Below are positions 23,360 to 33,294 of a stretch of 64,000 nucleotides of DNA, one piece after another. Every line of letters begins with the position of its first letter. Position 1 is the stretch's first letter. The DNA lies in NCBI RefSeq assembly GCF_010993975.1, contig NZ_JAACZO010000043.1:124001-188000 (forward strand), in the 5' to 3' direction. Made by a program: the position numbers and the translations under genes. This DNA is from Halomonas faecis. GTDB taxonomy: Bacteria; Pseudomonadota; Gammaproteobacteria; Pseudomonadales; Halomonadaceae. The notes beneath the pieces were generated by a model that saw nothing but the letters and a program-made list of their open reading frames with translations, did not search any database and was not told where the DNA came from.

Positions 23360-24988
23360 TTAGGGGTTCTTGATCTCGGCGTTCGGGCGCAGGTAGAACC
23401 ACCAGTTCACCGCCAGGCAGATCGCGTAGAAGATCGCGAAGCCGTACATGGCGAGCTCCGGGGTACCCAGCTTGATCTGCTCGCCCATCACCCGCGGGGC
23501 GATGAAGGCGCCGTAGGCGGCCACGGCTGACGTCCAGCCCAGCACCGGGCCCTTCTGCTGTTGGTCGAAAATCACGCCGATGGTGCGGAAGGTGGAACCG
23601 TTGCCGATGCCGCTGGCGGCGAACAGCACGATGAAGAGCACCAGGAACATCCAGAAGTACTGGTTGGGGTCGGTCGAGTTGTAGGCCAGCATCATCACGT
23701 AGCCCACGGCCGCCGAGGCGATCACCATGATTACCGAGATCACTTGGGTGACGATGGAGCCGCCCAGCTTGTCGGAGATCCAGCCGCCCACCGGACGGAT
23801 CAGGGCGCCGACGAAGGGGCCCATCCAGGCCCAGGTCAGGGCACTGGGCGCGTCGGGGTTGGCGATGCGGGTGACGCTGCCGTCGGCGGCCACGTCCATC
23901 ATGTTGCCGAAGATGACGGTGATGGAGAGCGGCAGGGCCGCCGAGAAGCCGATGAAGGAGCCGAAGGTGGCGATGTAGAGCACCGTCATCGACCAGGTGT
24001 GCTTGTTCGAGAAGATGGCGAACTGCTTCTGGATGTTGGCGCGGATCTGGCCGGGCAGCAGACGCAGCAGAGCGAGCGTCAGACCGATGGTCAGCGGCAG
24101 GGCGATCCACATGTTGAGCCAGCCCAGTGCCACCACGCCGGCGATGGCGGTGAGCATGCCCACGCCGTAGAGGCCGAGGATCTTGCTGAAGGCCGCCATG
24201 GGGCTGCCGGGGTTGGGGGTGATGTCGCGGATGTTGTTCATGCCGAACCAGCCGGCGAAGGCCAGCGGGATCAGGAACACCAGCCAGACGAAGCCGGCGT
24301 TCTGGATCCAGGTTTCGGTGCCCGCCTCGATGCGGCCGATCAGGGTGCCGCTGGCCTGCTGCAGCTCCATGGGGCCACCGGCGATGGCGCCGAAAATGCC
24401 CACGGTCATCACCAGCGGAATCAGGATCTGCATGGTGGTGACGCCGAAGTTGCCGAGACCGGCGTTCATGCCCAGGGCATAGCCCTGTTGCTTCTTCGGG
24501 TAGAAGGTGGAGATGTTGCTCATCGAGCAGGCGAAGTTGCCGCCGCCGATGCCCGAGAGCAGAGCCAGGGCCTGGAATACCCAGAAGGGAGTGCCGGGGT
24601 TCATCAGCGCGATGCCGGTACCCGCGGCGGGGAGCATCAGCAGGGCGGTGGTCAGGAAGATGGTGTTGCGCCCGCCGGCGATGCGAATCATGAACGAGGC
24701 GGGAATGCGCAGGGTGGCGCCGGAGAGGCCGGCAATCGCCGTCAGCGTGAACAGCTGGTCGACGCTGAACGGAAAACCGAGGTTGCGCATCTGAGTGGTG
24801 ATCATGCCCCACATCAGCCATACCGCGAAGCCCATCAGCAGGCTGGGGATGGAGATCCACAGGTTGCGCGTGGCGACCTTCTTGCCCTCGCGCTCCCAGA
24901 AAGCGTCGTTTTCGACGTCCCAGTGTTCGAGGTCGGCATTCTTCCTGCCGGAGGCGACCCTGCCCAGGTCGGCATTGGTATTGGCCAT
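23360..24988 (-). CDS. narK: NarK2-like nitrate/nitrite antiporter
   Basis: The 542-residue MFS transporter has an extended N-terminus (ADLEHWDVENDAFWEREGKK) and twelve or more helices. Signatures are GLGNFGVTTMQILIPLVM and RPVGGWISDKLGG, resembling NarK2/E. coli NarK proteins that exchange nitrate for nitrite during respiration. ATG 24988 follows AGGGGA and matches the usual MANTNAD-type start. It is the first gene of the leftward transporter group; a NarL 7-2-7 site lies about 145 bp upstream. The following narL gene is separate and also leftward. Confidence 0.87.
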   Translation of the reverse strand: MANTNADLGRVASGRKNADLEHWDVENDAFWEREGKKVATRNLWISIPSLLMGFAVWLMWGMITTQMRNLGFPFSVDQLFTLTAIAGLSGATLRIPASFMIRIAGGRNTIFLTTALLMLPAAGTGIALMNPGTPFWVFQALALLSGIGGGNFACSMSNISTFYPKKQQGYALGMNAGLGNFGVTTMQILIPLVMTVGIFGAIAGGPMELQQASGTLIGRIEAGTETWIQNAGFVWLVFLIPLAFAGWFGMNNIRDITPNPGSPMAAFSKILGLYGVGMLTAIAGVVALGWLNMWIALPLTIGLTLALLRLLPGQIRANIQKQFAIFSNKHTWSMTVLYIATFGSFIGFSAALPLSITVIFGNMMDVAADGSVTRIANPDAPSALTWAWMGPFVGALIRPVGGWISDKLGGSIVTQVISVIMVIASAAVGYVMMLAYNSTDPNQYFWMFLVLFIVLFAASGIGNGSTFRTIGVIFDQQQKGPVLGWTSAVAAYGAFIAPRVMGEQIKLGTPELAMYGFAIFYAICLAVNWWFYLRPNAEIKNP

Positions 24989-25131
24989 GGTGGTTTCCCC
25001 TGATGGTGAGTCCGTCGATGCCCGGCTTGCACCCTGAGGCCTGACCGGGATCAATTCAGTCCAGATGACCGCAAGATACGACGCCGCTAGGAGCGGCGAA
25101 ACCGGGCGAAATGGCCGGAAAATCAGGGAAA

Positions 25132-25156
25132 TACCACTTGAGGGGTAGCAGGGGTA
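25132..25156. promoter_or_regulatory. NarL-type 7-2-7 site plus a third heptamer
   Basis: TACCACT-TG-AGGGGTA (25132-25147) is an inverted pair of NarL heptamers with a 2-nt spacer; one has a single mismatch to TACYYMT, the other is perfect. A third perfect heptamer AGGGGTA follows at 25150-25156. The site lies upstream of the narK transporter group, and narL is encoded next to it. Confidence 0.7.
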
Positions 25157-25280
25157 TTTTTATAAACCACTGTTTTTTTTGATGTTGTAAAACTCGACAG
25201 GCAAAAGAGAGGCGCCCTGCCGGCGCCGAGAAGTCATTGGAGGTATCCACACAGAACCCGCTCTTACCTCCCTCGTTTTC

Positions 25281-25946
25281 CTACCGGTCGATGCCCTCCT
25301 GGACGGCCCACACCGCTGCCTCCACCCGTGAGCGCAGGTTGAGCTTCTTGAGCAGGTGCTTGACGTGCACCTTGACCGTGCCTTCGGTGATGTCGAGCTT
25401 GCGGGCGATCAGCTTGTTGGAGAGTCCGGCGGCCAGCTCGCGCAGGATTTCGCGCTCGCGCTGGGTCAGGCTGTGGATGTCCGGCGTGGCCGGTTGCGTG
25501 CGCTGGCTGCGCAGCGCTTCGGCGAGCAGCGCGGTGAGACTCTCGCTGACCACCATGCGACCCAGGGCGGCCTGACGCAGCTGGCGAACCATCTCCTCGG
25601 GCTCCATGTCCTTGAGCAGGTAACCGTCGGCGCCGGCGCGCAGTGCCGCTACCAGATCGTCCTCGTGGTCGGAGACGGTGAACATCACGATGCGTCCGGC
25701 AAAGCCCGCCTCGCGTAGCGCCTTGAGGGTCTGGATGCCATCCATGCCCGGCATGTTGAGATCCAGCAGGATCATGTCCGGGTCGAGCTCATCGGCCAGG
25801 CGTACGCCTTCACTGGGTTCGCCGGTGTCGCCGACCAGTGTGAGGTCGTCCTCCAGCTCGAGCAGCTGGGCGACGCCGCGGCGCAGTAGCGGATGGTCGT
25901 CGATGATCAGGATACTGGCGGGAGACTCGAGATCGGACGGGTCCAT
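25281..25946 (-). CDS. narL: NarL, nitrate-responsive response regulator
   Basis: The 221-residue protein has a receiver domain (about 10-125), with the DDHPLLRRG acidic pocket, the phosphorylated Asp in [13 protein letters not shown] near residue 61 and the Lys in [11 protein letters not shown] LuxR/NarL helix-turn-helix follows (about 158-215, [19 protein letters not shown]). It should bind TACYYMT heptamers, and good ones exist in the adjacent upstream region of the narK group. narX lies 5 bp upstream in the same direction, so the pair is an operon. Confidence 0.93.
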   Translation of the reverse strand: MDPSDLESPASILIIDDHPLLRRGVAQLLELEDDLTLVGDTGEPSEGVRLADELDPDMILLDLNMPGMDGIQTLKALREAGFAGRIVMFTVSDHEDDLVAALRAGADGYLLKDMEPEEMVRQLRQAALGRMVVSESLTALLAEALRSQRTQPATPDIHSLTQREREILRELAAGLSNKLIARKLDITEGTVKVHVKHLLKKLNLRSRVEAAVWAVQEGIDR

Positions 25947-25951
25947 GGGGA

Positions 25952-27844
25952 TCAGTTTCCTTGCTCGTGAACGGGTGAAGTCGATGCCGGCTGGCGGGTG
26001 ATCAGTCGGGCCGTCTGCGGGGTGAAGGTGAGCTCGACGCGTGCGCCGCCGCCGGGGCGGTTGACGATGACCAGATCGCCACCGAGGGTCTGGGCGCGAT
26101 CGCGCATGATCACCAGGCCGTAGTGCATGGGCGGCGAGACGTCGTCCTCGAGACCCACGCCGTCATCCTCGATGGACAGACGGATGCGCGCCTGCTCGAA
26201 GCTGACGGTGACCGATGCCCAGTGCGCTTCGGCGTGCTTGTGAGTGTTGCTCAGCGCCTCCCGGGCGATCTGCAGCACGTGGATCTCCTCGTTGGGATTG
26301 AGCAGGTGCGGGGGTACGTCGTAGTGCAGCTCCACCGGGGCGCCCATGCGCTCGCTGAACTCCTCGGCGGCCTGGCGCAGGGCCGACTGTAGCCCCGGCC
26401 CCTCCAGCTTGAGGCGGAAGGTGGTGAGCAGCTCGCGCAGCTGACGATAGGCGCTGTTGAGGCCGGTGCGCAGCTCATCGAAGACGGCGGTCTGGGATTC
26501 ACGGGGCGCGTTCTTGGCCTGCATGCGCTCCAGGCGGGCCACCTGCATCTTCAAATACGACAGGGACTGGGCGAGGGAGTCGTGCAGTTCGCGGGCGATC
26601 ACGGTGCGCTCGTTGATCAACGAGACATGCTGCTCCTCTTCGATGCGTCGCTGCAAGTAGACGGCCGTGGCCAACTGGTCGGCCAGGGCATTGAGCAGGC
26701 GGCGCACGCTGTCCGAAAGCCGCTGGTTCCGGGGATGCCAGATCTCCAGGGTACCGAGCATCTCGTCGCCCACGCTCACCGGCAGTAGCAGGCACTCTCC
26801 CTCCTCGGTATCCGGCAGGTTGAGGGGGTGTGGGTCGAGCAGGCACGCGTGGCAGTCGTGATCGCGGCAGTAGGCCGGGCGTCGCGCGGACTGGGTGGCC
26901 AGGATGGGAATCTGACGGTCGTCGTAGGGATCATTGAGCGACAGTCGGATCGGCCCGATCTCCAGCAGCTGCTCGATGTGCCGCAGCATCGGGGCGGCGC
27001 TGGCGCACAGGTCGTTGCCGCCGCCGTACAGCGAGCGGCTGCCGTCGTGCATCACCCGCATCACTTGATTGCTGCGCTCCAGCTCCTGAGTCTTGCGCGC
27101 CACGCGCGCTTCCAGCTCGGCATAGCTGGAGGCCAACTGCTCGGCCATGTTGTCGAAGGTGCGCCCCAGGGTGGCCAGCTCGTCGCGGCCGGTGAGTTTG
27201 GTGCGGTGGGAGAAGTCGCGCCGGGTTGCCTGACGGGCCAGCACCAGCAGCTGACGCAGCGGCAGTACCAGGTTGTGGCGGATGTCGTAGAGCGCGATGG
27301 CCACTACCACCGCCGTCAGGCCGAGAAACAGGATCTGCAGGGCGCTGAGCAGGCGGATCTTGGCTTCGGTGTTCTCCTCCAACTGAGTGACCATGGTGTC
27401 GATGTCGCCGACCAGGTCGTCGAGGGTACGGTCGAGCTGGCCGCCGCGCAGCTGGCGGGTATCGATGACCTCTTCCACATGGGGGCCCAGCTCGTTGTAC
27501 CAGCGGGTGAGAATGAGACGGTACTGCTTGCGCAATTCGTGGGCTTCGGAGCGCGGGATGGCGCCGGTCAACTCCTCGCTTTCCAGCCGTTGGCCGAAGC
27601 GTTCGGCGTACACGCGTACCGCCGCCTCGTGGGCATCGGTGGGCTGGTGCTGGTAGCGCTGCAGGGCAGCGACGATCTGGTAGGTGTTCATGCGCAGCGA
27701 GCCGGCCACGTTGATGGCGGCGGCATCGCCCTGGCTGCCGCCGGCCACCGCCATGGTCACCACGATGCTGATCAGCGCCATGCCGCTGATGGCCAGTAGC
27801 GAGGCCACGATGCGGGCCACCAGGGAACGTTGCAGCAGTTTCAT
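25952..27844 (-). CDS. narX: NarX, nitrate-sensing histidine kinase
   Basis: The 630-residue membrane kinase has two N-terminal helices around a periplasmic helical sensor. The nitrate P-box starts just after helix 1 ([19 protein letters not shown]). A HAMP domain follows (near 200-250), then a central region with the NarX-type cysteine cluster [10 protein letters not shown] near residue 325, a HisKA_3 dimerisation domain with the phosphorylated His near 420 ([12 protein letters not shown]) and an HATPase domain ([18 protein letters not shown]). It senses nitrate in the periplasm and phosphorylates NarL. The start faces a fourth NarK-type gene across a 146-bp divergent region. Confidence 0.94.
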   Translation of the reverse strand: MKLLQRSLVARIVASLLAISGMALISIVVTMAVAGGSQGDAAAINVAGSLRMNTYQIVAALQRYQHQPTDAHEAAVRVYAERFGQRLESEELTGAIPRSEAHELRKQYRLILTRWYNELGPHVEEVIDTRQLRGGQLDRTLDDLVGDIDTMVTQLEENTEAKIRLLSALQILFLGLTAVVVAIALYDIRHNLVLPLRQLLVLARQATRRDFSHRTKLTGRDELATLGRTFDNMAEQLASSYAELEARVARKTQELERSNQVMRVMHDGSRSLYGGGNDLCASAAPMLRHIEQLLEIGPIRLSLNDPYDDRQIPILATQSARRPAYCRDHDCHACLLDPHPLNLPDTEEGECLLLPVSVGDEMLGTLEIWHPRNQRLSDSVRRLLNALADQLATAVYLQRRIEEEQHVSLINERTVIARELHDSLAQSLSYLKMQVARLERMQAKNAPRESQTAVFDELRTGLNSAYRQLRELLTTFRLKLEGPGLQSALRQAAEEFSERMGAPVELHYDVPPHLLNPNEEIHVLQIAREALSNTHKHAEAHWASVTVSFEQARIRLSIEDDGVGLEDDVSPPMHYGLVIMRDRAQTLGGDLVIVNRPGGGARVELTFTPQTARLITRQPASTSPVHEQGN

Positions 27845-27942
27845 TGCCGGGCCGGATCTCCGCGGGGTGTCGGAATGGGTGGGGCAGAGGCCCGACTATA
27901 CCGCACGCGACGGGGCGGTGGGGTAGCCGGACTCGCCTCGAA

Positions 27943-27953
27943 AGAGGTACCTC
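27943..27953. promoter_or_regulatory. Possible NarL heptamer in the narX/narK divergent region
   Basis: AGAGGTA (27943-27949) matches the NarL heptamer AKRRGTA exactly and is embedded in the palindrome GAGGTACCTC. The two half-sites overlap rather than showing the 7-2-7 layout, so the call is weak. Confidence 0.3.
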
Positions 27954-27990
27954 GTATGCCCTTTTGACGCTACAGACGGCGCTTCCGAGA

Positions 27991-29310
27991 ATGTCTTCGA
28001 CCATGCCACGGGATACGTCGTTCATGAAACCTGCCCGAAACGGCCCGGCCGCGGGCCAGTCGATCGACTACCGTTCGCTCGTGGTGGTGCTGCTCTCGCC
28101 GCTGGCCTTCGCGTTGGTATTCGCCAGTTGGACCATCTTCGCCGTCCTGGGAGTGGAGTTGAAACGCTCGCTCGGTTTCGGCGAGGTGCAGTTCGCCACC
28201 CTGCTGGCCATGCCCCTGTTCACCGGTGCACTGGCCGCATTGCCCATGGCGATGCTGGCCCGCCGAGTGGGAGGCCGCCGGGTGATGATCGGCTGTCTGC
28301 TGCTGATCTGTCCTTTCCTGTGGGGCATCTCCCTCTCGCGTGGCTATGCCGATTTCCTGCTGGCCGGCGCTGGCCTGGGGCTGGGGGCCGGTTCGCTGGC
28401 CGCGGGTCTCGTCTATGTGGCGGCTCTTGGGCCGCGGCGCCATGTGGGGCTGGCGCTGGGTTTGTATGGCGCCGGGATGCTGGGTGCCGGTCTGACTTAC
28501 TGCCTGCTGCCGCTGATCAGCCGCGCCTATGGCTGGCCGCTGGCGCCCAAGCTCTATCTGCTGCCGGTGCTGCTGGTGGCGTTGCTGCTGTGGGTATTCG
28601 CCGATGACGAGCCCCTGGGAAGGTCTTCGGCGGTCGGGAGCCCTCGGTCCGGTCCTTCGCCCCGCCGTTTCGCCGCGGGGCGGTTCGGACTGCCGCCGCT
28701 GGCGGTGTGGCGCTTGGCGCTCTATTACAGCTTCTTTTACGGCACTTTCGTGGCCCTGGCGCTATGGCTGCCGGGCTATCTTGCCGCCCAGTACCAACTG
28801 CCGCTGCAGCAGGCAGCGCTCGCGGCCCTGCTGTTCACGCTGCCCGGCGGGTTGGGCCAGATCCTGGGCGGTGCCCTGGCCGACCGGCGCGACTTCCGCG
28901 ACCTGCGCTGGTGGGTCAGCGCCGTCGTGATGACCTGCCTGTTCTTCCTCTCCTACCCCGACTTCTCCATGCAGATCCACGGCATCCACGGCGATCTGGC
29001 GCTGCATTTCAGCATGCCGCTGGTCGGTTTCGTCGCTCTGTTGACGACGATGGGTCTGGCCATGGGCATCGGCAAGGGCAGCCTGATGTGCCTGCTGTAC
29101 CGCGAGCACGGCGATGACATGGTGCGCTCGGGTGGGCTGGCACTCGCTCTCGGCGGACTGTTTGCCGCACTGCTGCCGCTGATGTTCGTGCTCGGCAACG
29201 AATGGATCGGCATCCGCACCGCCGGTTTCATGTTCCTCTATGCCGCGCTGGCCGTGTGCATGCTGCTGATGCGCTGGGATCCGCGCTCGCGCACCGGAGT
29301 CGTGGCCTGA
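27991..29310 (+). CDS. NarK-family MFS transporter, fourth copy
   Basis: The 439-residue transporter has twelve helices and NarK-like signature regions GLYGAGMLGAGLTYCLLP and MGLAMGIGKGSLMCLLYREHG, plus the MFS loop AMLARRVGGRRV. It resembles the NarK1-like copy more than the NarK2-like copy. A loop near residues 215-235 is low in complexity (SSAVGSPRSGPSPRR). The start is uncertain: ATG 27991, 28003 and 28024 are all in frame and none has a strong ribosome site. It lies between narX (divergent) and narG (same direction, 213 bp on), so it may supply nitrate to NarGHI. Confidence 0.8.
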   Translation: MSSTMPRDTSFMKPARNGPAAGQSIDYRSLVVVLLSPLAFALVFASWTIFAVLGVELKRSLGFGEVQFATLLAMPLFTGALAALPMAMLARRVGGRRVMIGCLLLICPFLWGISLSRGYADFLLAGAGLGLGAGSLAAGLVYVAALGPRRHVGLALGLYGAGMLGAGLTYCLLPLISRAYGWPLAPKLYLLPVLLVALLLWVFADDEPLGRSSAVGSPRSGPSPRRFAAGRFGLPPLAVWRLALYYSFFYGTFVALALWLPGYLAAQYQLPLQQAALAALLFTLPGGLGQILGGALADRRDFRDLRWWVSAVVMTCLFFLSYPDFSMQIHGIHGDLALHFSMPLVGFVALLTTMGLAMGIGKGSLMCLLYREHGDDMVRSGGLALALGGLFAALLPLMFVLGNEWIGIRTAGFMFLYAALAVCMLLMRWDPRSRTGVVA

Positions 29311-29347
29311 GGCGGGCTATCTCCCCCGGTCGGGGCCGTCTATCACC

Positions 29348-29412
29348 TTGGGGGTAGGGCGGCGGTATATGGAGGTAACCGGGCAGTAATCGCCGTACCG
29401 ATACCCCAGAAT
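29348..29412. promoter_or_regulatory. Candidate narG control region with imperfect NarL heptamers
   Basis: The 213-bp gap before narG contains several one-mismatch NarL heptamers (GGGGGTA at 29350-29356, GGAGGTA at 29371-29377, TACCCCA near 29403). I found no convincing FNR/DNR box. The cluster is suggestive but weaker than the site at 25132-25156. Confidence 0.4.
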
Positions 29413-29523
29413 CGACGCTTAGAGACCGTGCCTGGAGCGGTGGAGAAGACCCATCGACCGCCCGGCGCCAGAGAGTGACCCAAGCAGCGGTCACGCATCT
29501 TTCGAGGAGCCTGGAGAGCGACC

Positions 29524-32500
29524 ATGAGTCACTTCATCGATCGGCTGAACTTCTTCCGCAAGGCCCGCGAGCCCTTCGCCAACGAGCATGGCGAGGTCCG
29601 CGACGAGTCCCGCGGCTGGGAGGATGGCTACCGTCAGCGCTGGCAGCACGACAAGATCGTGCGCTCCACCCATGGCGTGAACTGTACCGGCTCGTGCAGC
29701 TGGAAGATCTACGTCAAGAATGGCCTGGTCACCTGGGAGACCCAGCAGACCGACTACCCGCGCACCCGTCCCGACCTGCCCAACCACGAACCGCGGGGCT
29801 GTCCGCGGGGGGCCAGCTACTCCTGGTACATGTACAGCGCCAATCGCTTGAAGTACCCGCTGATCCGAAAGCCCCTGCTCAAGCTGTGGCGCGAGGCGCT
29901 GGCCGAGAAGAAAGACCCGGTCGACGCCTGGGCCTCCATCGTCGAGGACCCGGCCAGAACCAAGCAGTACAAGCGCGCCCGCGGCATGGGCGGCTTCGTG
30001 CGCGCCGACTGGGACGAGCTCAACGAGCTGATCGCCGCCTCCAACGTCTACACCGCCAAGCAGTACGGCCCCGACCGCATCATCGGCTTCTCGCCGATTC
30101 CCGCCATGTCGATGGTCAGCTACGCCGCCGGCAGCCGCTACCTGTCGCTGATCGGCGGCGTGTGCATGAGCTTCTACGACTGGTACTGCGACCTGCCGCC
30201 GGCCTCGCCGATGACCTGGGGCGAGCAGACCGACGTGCCCGAGTCCGCCGACTGGTACAACTCCGGCTACATCATCGCCTGGGGCTCCAACGTGCCCCAG
30301 ACCCGTACGCCCGACGCCCACTTCTTCACCGAGGTGCGCTATAAGGGCACCAAGACCGTCTCCATCACTCCGGACTACGCCGAGGTCTCCAAGCTCACCG
30401 ACGAGTGGCTTTCCGCCAAGCAGGGCACCGATGCCGCCCTGGCCATGGCCATGGGTCACGTGATCCTCAAGGAGTTCCACCTCGACAAGCCCAGCGCCTA
30501 TTTCACCGACTACGTGCGGCGCTACACCGACATGCCCTTCCTGGTCGAGCTGGAAGCGCGCGAAGACGGCAGCTATGCGCCGGGCCGCCAGCTGCGCGCC
30601 AGCGACTTCGCCAAGAACATGGGGCAGGACAACAACCCCGAGTGGAAGACTCTGGCCTGGGACGAGACCCGCGACCAGCTCGTCGTACCGCGCGGCTCCA
30701 TCGGCTTCCGCTGGGGCGAAGAGGGCAAGTGGAACCTCGAACCCCGCGATGCCGATGGCAACGACATCCAGCCGCTGCTCACGCTCGCCGACAAGCATGA
30801 CGAGGTGGCCAGGGTCGCCTTCCCCTACTTCGGCGGCATCGAGCACGAGCACTTCGATCACGTCAAGGGCGAGGGAGCCGGTGCGGCCGAGGGCCTGCTG
30901 TTCCACAGCCTGCCCGTCAAGCGTCTCAAGAAGGCCGATGGCAGCGACGTGCTGACCGCCACCGTCTTCGATCTGATGTGCGCCAACTACGGCATCGATC
31001 GCGGCTTCGGCGAGGAGGGCGAGGACGACGGCGCGACGTCCTACGATCAGATCCGGCCCTACACGCCGGCCTGGCAGGAGAAGATCACCGGGGTGCCCGC
31101 CGAGCAGGCCGCGCGCATCGCCCGTGAGTTCGCCGACAACGCCGACAAGACCCAAGGTCGCAGCATGATCATCGTCGGTGCCGGCATGAACCACTGGTAC
31201 CACATGGACATGAACTATCGTGGCCTGATCAACATGCTGGTGATGTGCGGCTGCATCGGCCAGAGCGGCGGCGGCTGGGCGCACTACGTGGGCCAGGAGA
31301 AGCTGCGCCCGCAGACCGGCTGGCTGCCGCTGGCTTTCGGGCTGGACTGGACCCGTCCGCCGCGCCACATGAACTCCACCTCCTTCTTCTACAACCACTC
31401 CTCGCAGTGGCGCTACGAGAAGCTCGAGATCAAGGAGATCCTCTCGCCGCTGGCCAAGGTCGAGGACTACCCGGGTAGCCTCATCGACTTCAACGTGCGC
31501 TCCGAGCGCATGGGCTGGCTGCCCTCGGCACCGCAGCTCGCCACCAATCCGCTGCACCTGGCCGAGGCCGCCAAGGCGGCGGGTCTGTCCACCAAGGAGT
31601 ACGCCGTCGAACAGCTCAAGAAGGGCGAGCTGGCGTTCGCTGCGGAAGATCCCGACGACCCCCGCAACTTCCCGCGCAATCTGTTCGTGTGGCGTTCCAA
31701 CCTGCTGGGCAGCTCCGGCAAGGGTCACGAGTACATGCTCAAGTACCTGCTGGGGACCCGCCACGGCATCCAGGGCAAGGACCTGGGCGAGGAGGGCGGC
31801 AGCAAGCCGCAGGAGGTCAAGTGGCACGACGCGGCGCCGGAAGGCAAGCTCGACTTGCTGGTGACCCTCGACTTCCGCATGTCCACCACCTGCCTCTACT
31901 CGGACATCGTGCTGCCCACGGCGACCTGGTACGAGAAGGACGACCTGAACACGTCCGACATGCACCCCTTCATCCACCCGCTGACCGCGGCCACCGACCC
32001 GGCCTGGGAGTCGCGCAGCGACTGGGATATCTACAAGGGCATCGCCAAGGCCTTCTCCAAGGCGTGCGAAGGCCACCTGGGCGTGGAGACGGACCTCGTC
32101 ACTCTGCCGCACCAGCACGACTCCCCCGCCGAGTTGGCCCAGCCCGAGGTCAAGGACTGGAAGAAGGGCGAGTGCGAACCGATTCCCGGCAAGACCATGC
32201 CCGCGCTGATCGAGATCGAGCGCGACTACCCGGCCACCTATGAGCGCTTCACCTCGCTCGGCCCGGCGCTGGAGAAGCTCGGCAACGGCGGCAAGGGCAT
32301 CAGTTGGAACACCGACAGCGAAGTCGAACTGCTCGGCAAGCTCAACTACCGCAAGGCCGAGGGGCCGGCCAAGGGACGCCCGTGCATCGAGAGCGCCATC
32401 GACGCCGCCGAGACGGTGCTGACCCTGGCTCCCGAGACCAACGGCCAGGTAGCGGTGAAGGCGTGGGGTGCGCTGTCCAAGATCACCGGACGCGACCACA

Positions 32501-33294
32501 CCCACCTGGCGCACCCCAAGGAGGAGGAGAAGATTCGCTTCCGCGACATCGTCGCCCAGCCGCGCAAGATCATCTCCAGCCCCACCTGGTCCGGCCTCGA
32601 GGACGAGCACGTCTCCTACAACGCCGGCTACACCAACGTCCACGAGCTGATTCCGTGGCGCACGGTGAGCGGCCGTCAGCAGTTCTATCAGGATCACGCC
32701 TGGATGCGCGCCTTCGGCGAGAGCCTGCTGGTCTATCGCCCGCCCATCGACACCAAGGCGTACAAGGACGTGGTGTTCGTCAACGACAACGGCAATCCGT
32801 CCAAGGCGCTGAACTGGATCACCCCGCACCAGAAGTGGGGCATCCACTCCACCTACTCGGACAACCTGCTGATGCTGACGCTGAACCGCGGCGGCCCGGT
32901 GGTGTGGCTCTCCGAGGACGATGCGGCCGACATCGGCGTCGAGGACAACGACTGGATCGAGCTCTACAACGCCAACGGCGCCATCGCCGCCCGAGCGGTG
33001 GTCAGTCAGCGGGTCAAGAACGGCATGGTGATGATGTACCACGCCCAGGAGCGCAACGTGAACGTGCCGGGCTCCGAGATCACCGGCACCCGCGGCGGCA
33101 TCCACAACTCCGTGACCCGGGTGTGTCCCAAGCCGACCCACATGATCGGCGGCTACGCCCAGCTCGCCTACAGCTTCAACTACTACGGAACCGTCGGCTC
33201 CAACCGCGACGAGTTCGTCCTGGTGCGCAAGATGAAGCGCGTCGACTGGCTCGATGAAGAGGGCAACGACACCGTTCAGGAGGCCGTGAAATGA
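29524..33294 (+). CDS. narG: NarG, molybdenum subunit of respiratory nitrate reductase
   Basis: The 1256-residue catalytic subunit has the N-terminal [4Fe-4S] motif H50-x3-C54-x3-C58 with a fourth Cys at 93 (RGCPRG). The molybdenum-ligand Asp region SFYDWYCDLPPASP lies around residue 219, with molybdopterin-binding motifs such as YIIAWGSNVPQTRTPDAH. His as first ligand and Asp at the metal are typical of membrane NarG, not of Nap. It reduces nitrate to nitrite on the cytoplasmic side. It heads narGHJI; the narH start overlaps its stop (ATGA). Moco genes moaB, moeA and moaA lie downstream. Confidence 0.98.
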   Translation: MSHFIDRLNFFRKAREPFANEHGEVRDESRGWEDGYRQRWQHDKIVRSTHGVNCTGSCSWKIYVKNGLVTWETQQTDYPRTRPDLPNHEPRGCPRGASYSWYMYSANRLKYPLIRKPLLKLWREALAEKKDPVDAWASIVEDPARTKQYKRARGMGGFVRADWDELNELIAASNVYTAKQYGPDRIIGFSPIPAMSMVSYAAGSRYLSLIGGVCMSFYDWYCDLPPASPMTWGEQTDVPESADWYNSGYIIAWGSNVPQTRTPDAHFFTEVRYKGTKTVSITPDYAEVSKLTDEWLSAKQGTDAALAMAMGHVILKEFHLDKPSAYFTDYVRRYTDMPFLVELEAREDGSYAPGRQLRASDFAKNMGQDNNPEWKTLAWDETRDQLVVPRGSIGFRWGEEGKWNLEPRDADGNDIQPLLTLADKHDEVARVAFPYFGGIEHEHFDHVKGEGAGAAEGLLFHSLPVKRLKKADGSDVLTATVFDLMCANYGIDRGFGEEGEDDGATSYDQIRPYTPAWQEKITGVPAEQAARIAREFADNADKTQGRSMIIVGAGMNHWYHMDMNYRGLINMLVMCGCIGQSGGGWAHYVGQEKLRPQTGWLPLAFGLDWTRPPRHMNSTSFFYNHSSQWRYEKLEIKEILSPLAKVEDYPGSLIDFNVRSERMGWLPSAPQLATNPLHLAEAAKAAGLSTKEYAVEQLKKGELAFAAEDPDDPRNFPRNLFVWRSNLLGSSGKGHEYMLKYLLGTRHGIQGKDLGEEGGSKPQEVKWHDAAPEGKLDLLVTLDFRMSTTCLYSDIVLPTATWYEKDDLNTSDMHPFIHPLTAATDPAWESRSDWDIYKGIAKAFSKACEGHLGVETDLVTLPHQHDSPAELAQPEVKDWKKGECEPIPGKTMPALIEIERDYPATYERFTSLGPALEKLGNGGKGISWNTDSEVELLGKLNYRKAEGPAKGRPCIESAIDAAETVLTLAPETNGQVAVKAWGALSKITGRDHTHLAHPKEEEKIRFRDIVAQPRKIISSPTWSGLEDEHVSYNAGYTNVHELIPWRTVSGRQQFYQDHAWMRAFGESLLVYRPPIDTKAYKDVVFVNDNGNPSKALNWITPHQKWGIHSTYSDNLLMLTLNRGGPVVWLSEDDAADIGVEDNDWIELYNANGAIAARAVVSQRVKNGMVMMYHAQERNVNVPGSEITGTRGGIHNSVTRVCPKPTHMIGGYAQLAYSFNYYGTVGSNRDEFVLVRKMKRVDWLDEEGNDTVQEAVK

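Noticed and set aside
23561..25003. Rightward open frame of 480 codons opposite the NarK2-like gene
   Set aside because: Antisense shadow with biased composition; the leftward frame is a clear MFS transporter.
25168..25196. FNR box (TTGAT-GTTG-TAAAA) upstream of the narK group
   Set aside because: The right arm matches ATCAA at only two of five bases, so it is no better than chance in AT-rich DNA.
29491..33141. Leftward open frame of 1216 codons opposite narG
   Set aside because: It is antisense to narG, whose motifs and codon bias are clear. Long antisense frames are expected in high-GC genes, and the translation is low-complexity (Val, Gly, Leu, His rich) with no family features.
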